From Draba incana (lineage: Eukaryota; Streptophyta; Magnoliopsida; Brassicales; Brassicaceae), in the NCBI GenBank assembly GCA_963576765.1, contig OY755202.1, positions 15,438,001-15,502,000 of the forward strand: 64,000 nt of DNA. The letters are read 5' to 3'. The notes beneath the pieces were generated by a model, which was given only the letters and a program-made list of their open reading frames with translations, searched no databases and was not told where the DNA came from. A program made the translations under genes and the position numbers. Shown piece after piece: positions 1 through 8,201 of this stretch; position 1 is the stretch's first letter, and every line of letters begins with the position of its first letter.

Positions 1-408
1 TCTCGCTCTCTTCTCGTGCTGTTTGAGGGATCTGGCGGAACTATGAGTTGAGTCAAACCCTCCCATGATTATTTGGACTCCTCTGGGCTTCCGCGTGTCG
101 GTTTTACTCTCCTCGAAGCATGCTCGATCCGGGAGCGGAGATAGGTCGTCTCCGGGACTGGTCTGATGCTCGATCCTCTCAAAGACCAAGGAGGCGGCGG
201 TTGGCCGCTCGAATCTGTTGGGGGCTGTGGTCGGATCAGCTGGTAGGTCGTGCTCGCTGGGGACGAGAGCGGGATTATCCGTGTTCACGGGGTTAGCGTT
301 TTCCTGATCAGGAAAAAAGGTCGCTCGTTGGGCCACCGGAGTGTTAGTACCCTGAGCGCTTGTTCCCGATGAGTGCGTTCTCAAGCTTGCTTCCTTGTTG
401 AGATCCAT
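1..408 (-). CDS. 5' end of LTR-retrotransposon gag/polyprotein ORF (partial)
   Basis: An open frame of 136 codons runs on the minus strand from an ATG at 408 to the window edge without a stop. It starts MDLNKEAS and is rich in Ser, Pro and charged residues, with no domain I can name. It lies directly downstream, in element orientation, of an LTR and a TGGCGCG-type primer binding site, which is where gag of a Ty3/Gypsy element begins. The gag assignment therefore rests on position, not on a recognised gag domain. The product would form the retrotransposon particle. The rest of the gene lies outside the window. Confidence 0.6.
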   Translation of the reverse strand, partial: MDLNKEASLRTHSSGTSAQGTNTPVAQRATFFPDQENANPVNTDNPALVPSEHDLPADPTTAPNRFERPTAASLVFERIEHQTSPGDDLSPLPDRACFEESKTDTRKPRGVQIIMGGFDSTHSSARSLKQHEKRAR

Positions 409-452
409 GGTCATGTGAAAAGATATCCTCTTGTAGATGCGAGAAATATCCC

Positions 453-470
453 CCTACCTGGCGCGCCAAA
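453..470 (-). promoter_or_regulatory. tRNA primer binding site of the left LTR element
   Basis: On the minus strand the sequence next to the LTR reads TTTGGCGCGCCAGGTAGGGG. The TGGCGC start, two bases after the LTR end, is the usual place and form of a tRNA-primed minus-strand start site in plant Gypsy elements. It fixes the element orientation as right to left. Confidence 0.6.
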
Positions 471-905
471 TGTTGAACTCACGATCGAGATCGACCCTAA
501 ATTTGTAATACGTTCGGGGATTCTTTGATAAATGGAAAGAGGAAAGTCTTTGATGAGAACGTAAGAGCCCGCTCGGATGAACAGTAACCGAGAGGGAATT
601 TTGGATCCTTGGGAGATCGAGCGTGCTCGGCGAAGAATAATATGTATTTGCCAAAAAGTGTAGAGTATTTCACCTTTTTATACACAAATGATGGTACAAC
701 TATATATAGTACATTGGGATTAGGGTCTTTGATACCTATGGTTACATTTTAACCATGTGCTCATAAAGTAACCCTTAATGAGCATAAAATAACTATACTA
801 GGATTTAAAGTAACCAAGCTTAGTTAACAAAATAATGAGTTAGGCCTTCCTGCTTGATGGGCTGGGAGTAGGATTTTTGCCTTGGGCCAAATCCATGGTG
901 TAACA
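471..905 (-). mobile_element. 5' LTR of a minus-strand LTR retrotransposon cut by the window edge
   Basis: The LTR starts TGTTGAAC and ends GTAACA, so it has inverted TGTT...AACA ends. It is 435 bp long and is followed inward (1-470) by a primer binding site and an ORF. The outer flank at 906-910 reads TGTAA and would be the target-site duplication; its partner lies outside the window. The element has inserted into a remnant of a CACTA transposon (906-996). The primer binding site suggests Ty3/Gypsy, but no pol domain is in the window to prove it. Confidence 0.75.
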
Positions 906-996
906 TGTAACAAATTTGTAGCGATTCATCACTAAAATTTGCTACAAAATATTGTTGTAACAAAAATTGTAGCTATGTTTCACAATTCTTGTAGTG
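906..996. mobile_element. Orphan terminus of another CACTA-type element
   Basis: This 91-bp stretch ends in TTCTTGTAGTG, the inverted form of the CACTACAAGAA terminus of the intact element next door. It also contains short TTGTAGC / GCTACAA motifs in both orientations, like subterminal CACTA repeats. The rest of the element was displaced by the LTR retrotransposon on its left. The motif differs from the GACGGAATTCCG motif of the large CACTA, so this is a different family. Confidence 0.5.
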
Positions 997-1155
997 TCGA
1001 AGAAAGCCTTTATAGTTTCGGTCCGTAATTCCTTAGAAATCCATTAGAGAAACCTGGACTATGACAGTAGGCGAAACTATATATATGTTTCAAAAAAAAT
1101 TACGAATTTATGTATATAAGACAGAAAAATACTACTTTAATTTGTTAGCACTCTG

Positions 1156-1560
1156 CACTACAAGAAAACAGGGCCTGTTCCGACGGCCAAAACCGTCTGT
1201 AAGCTGTCGGAAAAGGACGTATTCCGACGGTTTCCGACGGGAACAGGCCGTCGTTTCTATCACGTCGGAAAAACAAAAACCGTCGGGAATCCGTCGCAAA
1301 CAAGCGACGGATTCCCGACGGATTTATGTCGGAGACCCAAAGGAGACGGAATTCCGACGGGTATTGTTTTTCCGGCGATGAAAGACGGAATTCCGACGGT
1401 GGTTGGTTTTCCGGCGATGAAAGACGGAATTCTGACGGATTCCGTTTTCCGGCGATGAAAGACGGAATTCCGACGGTTTCCGTTTTCCGGCCATAACAGA
1501 CGGAATTCCGACAGGTTCCGTTTTCTGGCTATAACAGACGGAATTCCGACGGTTTAATTT
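1156..1560. repeat. Left TIR and subterminal repeat array of the large CACTA
   Basis: After the terminal CACTACAAGAAAACAGG, the motif GACGGAATTCCGACGG and its variants recur in both orientations, interleaved with TTTTCCGGCGATGAAA and TTCTGGCTATAACA. In En/Spm-type elements such arrays are the binding sites of the DNA-binding protein (TNPA). The region also produces a chance 106-codon ORF, which I do not take as a gene. Confidence 0.85.
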
Positions 1561-1732
1561 TTTTTTTTTTAAAAATAAAAATTATTTAATTTAATAATGT
1601 AATATATTAATATTTTTAATAATGAAAAATAAAAACTAGTAAAAATAAAATATATTAAAATTTAAAATTACAAACTAATAAAATTAAAATGTATTTTAAA
1701 GTTTTACAATCAAATTTAAAACTCTAAAAGGC

Positions 1733-3150
1733 CTATTCCGGCCTCCCGGTTCTGAAGAAGTTGGTCATCTTCTCTTCCACCGCTTTAAATTTTGCATCGG
1801 CCTCCTCCTTATCTCTCGCTCTCGCTTCCTCCACTGCCCTAAGCCGGTCGTGCAGCTCTCGGTTTTCCGCCTCCAACCTCCTATGACGATCATATCGAAG
1901 CGACGAAACAGACGAGCTACTCTCCTCAGGGAGGCCGTAAACACGGCCTCTGGTCTTGGGTGTCGCCTACAAATTTTTTTTTTTTCAAATGTCATAACTT
2001 GTATTAAAAGTAATGTTTAAATTCCATTAAATGTGAGACGGTTACTAACCTCGAAGGTGAACTGGTTGGTCATCTCGACTGGAACTTCGGTTGGCACCGG
2101 AGTTCCTTCCACGATCGGTTGCGATTGGAGGAACTCCTCCTCTTGCCTCTGCACAGCTTCCACGATTTCACGAGCAATCGGGTCTTCAATTTCACCGGTC
2201 TTCTTGTTGGTGTGCGAAAACTTGATCATATCGAGGTTGGAAGGATAGACACCGGTCTCCTCCATTTGTTACAATATACAATTACGTTACAGAATTCAAA
2301 AATTTTATGAAATATTTAATTACTTACTATTTTCAGAGCAGCTGAAGCCTTGCTAATTGCACCGAGGTTGTGGGTCGCTTTTCCCTTCCCTTTCCGGTTG
2401 CTGTTGCGGTTAGTCGAGTGTTTCTCGGAGTCCGTCTTGGTTGCCTCTAACTCCCAGTGTCGAAGAAGTCCAGTCCACATCTCAGCGGGTTTATATTTGA
2501 AAACCTTTGCCACCTTCCCCTTTTTGTACCACTTGTCTTTCCACTCGTTCATCTTCAACGAGAACTTCCTCTTTGCCTTTTTGTCGAACTCCTTTCGGAC
2601 CCTGGATGTGAGGACTGGGTCCCACGTAAAATCTTGCTGCAAAAAAAAAAAACATTCCCGCATTAGTAATTAAATTAAGCGTCATATAGGAAATACAATT
2701 GAAACAAATAAAATAAACTCTTACCGCAAATTGTCGGAACCAAGTGTCCTGGTCCTCTGGAGGCATGTCGTTGTATGTGGGGTAAGGTTTATTGAGCATG
2801 GAGTTCATCATTTCGTTGATGGAACTCGTAATATCGTTTTGTGAGAATTGGAACCTATTAAATTATTTATTAAATATTTATGTAAAATTATTAAATCCAC
2901 AACATATTAAAATAAGACTTACCACGTCGTGTTAGGTGGCAAGTCTGGATCCAGACGCTTCAACCTATCACGCCCAGGTTGCGCCACAACCTGGTCGATG
3001 GTCAACGAGCTGGGGGCTGAGTGGGCTGTAGGCATGGGCTGAGACAGTAATGGGGTCTCCTCGGGGAATGGGGTCTCCTCGGGGAACTCGGTCTGACTCG
3101 GAGACCGACCTCCCCTACTAGAACTCGCACCACGTCTAGAGTTATGAAAA
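1733..3150 (-). CDS. Ptta/En/Spm-family transposon protein (Transposase_24 type, TNPA-like)
   Basis: The minus-strand exon model is about 3150-2933, 2854-2725, 2636-2328, 2259-2050 and 1966-1733, with GT-AG junctions and open phase throughout. The product starts with a Ser-rich RRGASSS segment and the conserved PPNTTW motif. The middle holds FTWDP...W-KDKWYKKGK and the WTGLLRHWE block. The tail has a KTRGRVYGL motif followed by a charged coiled coil (LEAENRELHDRL...). This is the classic layout of the second gene of plant CACTA elements, thought to bind subterminal repeats and regulate transposition. No in-frame ATG is visible in the first coding exon. An upstream 5' exon near 4205-4350, with a GTAAGT donor, may exist but looks untranslated, so the true start is unresolved. 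Confidence 0.8.
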
Positions 3151-4485
3151 TCCCCTTAATTTGCCCTACGATTTCCATATTTTGAAGATTTAGATTTTTT
3201 GGGATTTATGAAAATTGGGATTTTGTGAGTTGCAGATTTTGGAATTTAGTTAATTGAAAATTTTAGATTATGGTTTTTAAGGATATTGGAGATTAGGGTT
3301 TTATGTAATTTATTGGTTTTATGTCATTGAATTAAGTTGGGGTTTTTTAAAATATTGTTTATTAAGAAATCGAAGTTTATTGAATTAGGTTTTGTTGGAA
3401 AATTGATATGTATAAATTTAAATTTGTAAAAGTTTAAATTGTTTTATTAATGTTATTTAAAATTGTAAGGATTTTAATAGATTTTCATAAAATTTTGTAT
3501 ATATATATGATATATATAAATTTAGAGGATTTAACATTTTAAATTAATAGAAAAATTTTGCGACGTTATACATTTTAAATTTATCAAATTTTAAATTTAG
3601 AGGATTTAAAGTTTTATATTTACTTATTTTTATATAATGTTAAAATTATTAAAGTTTAAAGTCTTTTATTAATGTGATAAAAAATTTAAATTATACGAAT
3701 TTAAATAGATTACCTTCAAATGTTCTATATAAGATATTTAGAAAATTAAAATTTATATATTAATTACATATTAAATCATAAAAAATCCCTAAAACTCACA
3801 TAACACAAATGAAAATCTCATTCTTAAAATTAGTAAACTCCAAACATTATCAAATTTCAAAAATTTTGCAAATTTATTTGAAACCTAATCTAATAAATTT
3901 ATAACATCCTCATAAACCCTAAAATTTTTATTTACTTAATTTGTTAATTCATAATTCGTTTTAAAAAATTATTAACAATATTTGTATAAAATTTTAAAAA
4001 TAATCTACAATTCCTAATGAAAAATTTCTTAACCATTCTCATGAACAATGTTTTATGAACAATTTCATAACTAATCCACTAACAAATTTCGGATCCGATT
4101 AACTAATCCACGAACAAATTCATAACTAATCCACGAACAAATTTCGGATCCGAATAAAATCATGAAGAACACTTTTTGAAAATTTCTAATAAAGTATGGA
4201 AAACTTACATAGATTTGGTTTTGGTGAAAGATGCAGATGCTTAACGACGGAGGAGAAGATTCGGCGAGCAATCGGAGAAGCAACGGCGGAGACTCGGCGG
4301 TTTGAAGAAAACTTTTCGTTTTCAGATCAGAGATCGGGGAAGACGAAGACTGTGGATATAAAAGGGGGTCCGACGGAAATCAGACGGCTGTCCGACGGTA
4401 ATAAAAAATTCTGACGGTACCTCCGACGGTTTTCCCGCTTTGACGAAGATTACGAAGTCTTTTGGCGGCTGGGCAAATTAGGGTT
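3151..4485. other. AT-rich CACTA internal DNA; likely 5' leader or intron of the TNPA-like gene
   Basis: I see no coding region here. On the minus strand, about 4380-4206 is a GC-richer, pyrimidine-rich stretch with TTATAT upstream and a GTAAGT donor at its end, which fits a 5' untranslated exon of the gene at 1733-3150. The 1 kb between is T/A-rich intron-like sequence. Near 4370-4530 the element's terminal motif GACGGAATTCCGACGG returns. Confidence 0.4.
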
Positions 4486-4529
4486 ACCGTCGGATTTCCG
4501 TCTTACAATTAAGACGGAATTCCGACGGT
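4486..4529. repeat. 44-bp palindrome of the CACTA terminal motif
   Basis: ACCGTCGG begins and CCGACGGT ends a near-perfect palindrome with the centre CTTACAATTAAG. The same structure recurs at 4778-4821, 5086-5129 and 5187-5230. Each is the subterminal motif facing itself and would form a hairpin. Confidence 0.85.
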
Positions 4530-4777
4530 TATTCTTTTAAAATATTTAGTTGTTTTTTTATATATTTTCCCTTAGAAAAACATTTTTTCTATCAAACATT
4601 ATTTGAGTTTTTTATTTCACGAGTTTTGGAAAATGGAATTTAAAGTAATATGGGATTTTAAAATTATGTGATTATGGTGATTAACTTTACAACTTATAAT
4701 GAACTTTAAAATTACAAATAATGTGATTATAAACCTTATAATGAACTTTTAAACTTTAAAATCAAAAACATCCCAAA

Positions 4778-4821
4778 ACCGTCGGATTTCCGTCTTAATT
4801 GTAAGACGGAATTCCGACGGT
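4778..4821. repeat. Second 44-bp palindrome of the CACTA terminal motif
   Basis: This near-perfect palindrome has ACCGTCGG and CCGACGGT ends and the centre TCTTAATTGTAAGA. It matches the copy at 4486-4529 closely and is separated from it by AT-rich DNA. Confidence 0.85.
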
Positions 4822-4949
4822 GTTGGGAATTGTTTTTTGAATTTAAAGTATATGATTAAGGTGTAAAGTTTATTACAAGGTTTTTATAATTAATTATATA
4901 GATTTTTATAAAGAATTATATATACTTTAAATATATAAAATTTAAAATA

Positions 4950-5369
4950 AATTTAATTTTTAAAAACCTTATAATCAACTTTCAAACCATATGATATACT
5001 TTTAAATCAAACAACTTTAAAATTTTTAAAACTTTATAATCAACTTTAAATATGTTGATAATATTTAAAAGGATTAAGGAAAGAAACCGTCGGAATTCCG
5101 TCTTTCATGTAAGACGGAATTCCGACGGTTTGGGGTTTTTATGATTTTAAATTTGGGGAAAAAATTTACAAATATTATAACCCCAAACCGTCGGAATTCC
5201 GTCTTCTAATTAAGACGGGATTCCGACGGTTTCTTTCCTTAATCGTTTTAAATATTATCTACAAATTTAAAGTTGATTATAAAGTTTATAAAAATATAAA
5301 GTTGTTTGATTTAAAAGTATATCATATGGTTTGAAAGTTGATTATAAGGTTTTTAAAAATTAAATTTAA
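4950..5369. repeat. Large foldback (inverted repeat) inside the CACTA element
   Basis: The left arm (about 4950-5129) and right arm (about 5187-5369) are inverted copies. CCTTATAATCAACTTTC and CATATGATATACTTTTAAAT on the left reappear as reverse complements on the right, and both arms end in the 44-bp GACGGAATTCCG palindromes (5086-5129, 5187-5230). The spacer is about 57 bp. A transcript through it would form a long hairpin. Confidence 0.8.
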
Positions 5370-5592
5370 GCTTTGTCAAAATTATATGTCGCTAAAATGT
5401 TAATTTGACCCTCGCAGTCAAGAAACATAAATATTTTAGTACGGCTTCGAAACGTATTACACATATTTAACACCTCTATTTCTCATTCCATAATAGGAAA
5501 TAAAAAACATGACAACATTATAAAATCGTACAATAAATACTAGGACATTATTTATTATTACTGCAACATAAAGCTTTAGAGGTTTAAATTAT

Positions 5593-6661
5593 TTATTCTT
5601 CATCGGAGTCTGGCACTGTTTCATATTCGTACCCAGTAGTTTCTTCATCTTCCTCCTCCATGGTGCATATTTCCGTTGGGTGGTATTCAGCAATCATCGA
5701 ATTAGCACCGATTATCTGATTCGTAACTGAATATAGTTAAAACCATTCCCAAAAATCATTATAAACGTATGTTGTAACTACCTTAACAATGTTCCGCTCT
5801 GTGATATTTAGGTACTTTGGGGTCCTATCAAATCGGCAAACGGTAACATTCTTCAAGATGATAACCGCACCTACACCAGTCATGAGTCTGTACTCGTCAT
5901 TTTTTAAGATGTTATGGTGCATGGTTCCCTCGATTTTTCCCGAAGGATCTTTTAAGGTTACAAGCAGATCTCCCTGGTCATTGGGGGAGAAAGAAGAGAG
6001 CATAGCAACAATCTGAAAATTAAATAAAATATAAATACTAGCTTCTCAGATAAAATGTGTCTATAAATTAATGTTAATAAAATTGGACGGAAACCGAAAC
6101 CTTTTTTATTTTCACAAATTGTGAACGCGGGGATTGAATTTCTGCAACCTGGGTCCAGAATGGTGTGGTCCTATTATGATAAGAACCTACATTTATGAAT
6201 GATAGATTTTGTATTAGTCACCTACGTACATTAATTCATTTTTGAAAAAGTAAAAATGATAATTAAATATATATATATATATATATACCTTCCCGGATTA
6301 TGTAATCGATAGTAGAAGTCCACTGCGGACTACTAAAATCATGGTCGGCTTGCGGTGCCTCGTTAATCACCTCAGAAATAAAATCTTGTGTTGGGCGTGT
6401 TTGAGAACTTTCACCTTGCAGCACCTTTGCATCATGAGCCCTCTTGCGAAACAATCTTTGCCGTACGACTTGGCCAGGTCCCGGTATTACGGGCGTTTGG
6501 TTCTGCGATTGTTGAGTTGGATGGAGTGAAATTGTCGGTTCACCATCAATAACATTTAAGTTATCGTAAGGAGGGCTTGATGGAACACGAGGTGTGTTGC
6601 GAGTGTTTTGACCAGGGGCTCGGTTTTGCATATAGTAATTCCATAGATCATTATTAGCCAT
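5593..6661 (-). CDS. HROB-like OB-fold protein gene carried by the CACTA element
   Basis: Four minus-strand exons (6661-6289, 6186-6101, 6012-5782, 5715-5593) with GT-AG introns join to 271 whole codons. The N-terminal exon holds a Gln/Pro-rich segment with PVIPGPGQVVRQR. The third exon encodes SSFSPNDQGDLLVTLKDPSG...GAVIILKNVTV...YLNITERNIVKVV, the pattern I recognise from the C-terminal OB-fold domain of HROB (homologous recombination OB-fold protein). Family members act with MCM8-MCM9 in recombination-linked DNA synthesis. The C-terminus is acidic and ends VPDSDEE. The protein is shorter than cellular HROB as I know it. Whether it helps transposition, is a passenger, or belongs to a TE-specific HROB-like clade cannot be told from sequence. 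It is divergent from the gene at 7325. Confidence 0.75.
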
Positions 6662-6754
6662 TACGCAATAGAATATTTTATGTTATGAGTATGGGTTCCA
6701 ATTTTTTATGAATGAATGCAGAGCCGGGATGCTTATATAAAACTTACTTATGTC

Positions 6755-7260
6755 CGTCGGTAATCCGTCGGAATTCCGTGAAAATATCCGACATATCACC
6801 CCACCCATCACCCCACCCATCCCATCGGGCACTGCGCGCGACCGGTTAGATAACCACTTAAACTTTGCCGACATCTGATTCCGTTTGAATACCGTCGGAA
6901 ATTCTTCATTACTACTGACAGATGTAGTGCGTCGGAAATCCATCCATACCCACTGACCAATCAAACTTTGCCGACATCTGATTCCGTATGAATACCGTCG
7001 GAAATTCGTCATTACTTACGACAGATTTAATGCGTCGGAAATCCGTCCATACCCACTGACCAATCATACTTTGCCGACATCTGATTCCGTATAAATACCG
7101 TCGGAAATTCATCATTACTTACGACAGATTTAATGCGTCGGAAATCCGTCCATACCCACTGACCAATCATACGTTGCCGACATCGTGCTGTATGAATTCC
7201 GTCGGTATTCCGGCGGTAATGGCCACTGTATACGGACGGAATATCGACGGTTTAGACATA
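6755..7260. promoter_or_regulatory. Shared intergenic (putative bidirectional promoter) region with terminal-motif repeats
   Basis: This region separates two divergent accessory genes, whose ATGs lie at 6661 (minus) and 7325 (plus). It carries many CCGTCGGAATTCCG-type motifs otherwise found only at the element ends and in the internal palindromes. A TATAAATA-like box lies at about 7271 before the plus gene. Control by the element's own DNA-binding protein is an inference from motif identity. Confidence 0.5.
6862..7180. repeat. Tandem repeat, 103-bp period, three units
   Basis: ACTTTGCCGACATCTGATTC starts units at 6862, 6965 and 7068, and a partial fourth starts at 7171, giving an exact period of 103 bp. 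Each unit contains an ATACCGTCGGAAAT and a GCGTCGGAAATCCGTCC motif. The units differ by a few substitutions only, so the expansion is recent. Confidence 0.9.
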
Positions 7261-7324
7261 TAACGTCTTCTATAAATACTCCCTATCGAGTTTTTTATGT
7301 TGTACAGCTTCAAATTAAAAAAAA

Positions 7325-7924
7325 ATGTCTTCCAACTCTCCTAATGAAGACTCAAACACAAAAGGCGTGACTAATTTTTTCATTGTTCCAAAATACTCGT
7401 GGGAATCCGAATCCCTATGCGACGAATTCACTCAGCAAATTCCCACTTACTCATGGGAATTTGATACGTGCTCACCAATCGATGAAGAAGATTCCACAGC
7501 AACAGTAGTGTCTGACAGCCAGTTCGCGCCAAACATCCACAACATTTACGATAGGCAGCCACAATGTCTTCATCAAGAGCGGGATACCGAAGGTGAACCA
7601 CCATGTGACTTGGTGGAAAAGTCAGATACTTACTGTGCAAGTACTTCAAACGTAGGTAAGGATCAGTCGTATGACTTTGAATTCGCGCAAAGCCTGGAAC
7701 AGCCAAACTTAAATTTAGATGTTGATGCAATCAAAAGAGATTTGTGCGACGGTTTTTTAGAATCTCTAACAACGGATCATTACTATGACTTCCAATTCGC
7801 CCAAAGCCCAGAAAAGCCAAACATAAATCTAGACGTTGATGCAATAAAAAGCGAATTGTGCGACGGATTTGTAGATTCTCCAAGAAAGAAAAAAAAGGGA
7901 AAGAACATCATGAAATGGTTTTAA
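7325..7924 (+). CDS. Unrecognised 199-residue protein with internal repeats, carried by the CACTA element
   Basis: A single open exon of 199 codons starts ATGTCTTCC, shortly after a TATAAATA-like box. I do not recognise the family. The protein is acidic, with short YSWE repeats near residues 24 and 42. Two direct repeats of about 33 residues lie at 115-147 and 153-185, both reading YDF-FAQS-E-PN-NLDVDAIK--LCDGF. The tail is strongly basic (PRKKKKGKN) and could be a nuclear signal. Coding is supported by the clean frame, the conserved spacing of the repeats and the divergent pairing with the HROB-like gene. The internal duplication suggests a repeated binding module. Confidence 0.6.
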   Translation: MSSNSPNEDSNTKGVTNFFIVPKYSWESESLCDEFTQQIPTYSWEFDTCSPIDEEDSTATVVSDSQFAPNIHNIYDRQPQCLHQERDTEGEPPCDLVEKSDTYCASTSNVGKDQSYDFEFAQSLEQPNLNLDVDAIKRDLCDGFLESLTTDHYYDFQFAQSPEKPNINLDVDAIKSELCDGFVDSPRKKKKGKNIMKWF

Positions 7925-8201
7925 CAAATGGTAAGTTCGGAGTGGAAACAGACATCTGATAGTCCTTTGGGGAGGTTATTGTGGACTTGTACCATAATTG
8001 TTAGGTGTTAAAAATTTGCAATTCCTTAATGTACTTGTTTAAGATTGTGTTAAAAATTTATGTTTCATTAAATGTAATGTTTTATTGGAGTTACAATACT
8101 CAGATTTTCGTCCACAATCGGTTTTGTTTATGAAATGTAAAATGTTATAAGGAACACATGCACAAATGTGAGAGACTAACATGAATAAGCACAACTAATA
8201 T
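7925..8201. other. Convergent 3' ends of two CACTA genes
   Basis: This stretch lies between the stop of the plus gene (7924) and the stop of the minus TNP2 gene (8202). I see only AT-rich 3' untranslated-type sequence and no further gene. Confidence 0.5.

Noticed and set aside
1061..1381. 106-codon plus-strand ORF
   Set aside because: It spans the CACTA left terminus and is composed of the GACGGAATTCCG subterminal repeats; no family features.
2350..2673. Plus-strand ORFs over the TNPA-like gene
   Set aside because: Antisense shadows of well-supported minus-strand exons with conserved motifs.
6862..7180. CRISPR-like spaced repeat
   Set aside because: The repeats are contiguous 103-bp tandem units without unique spacers, in a plant transposon.
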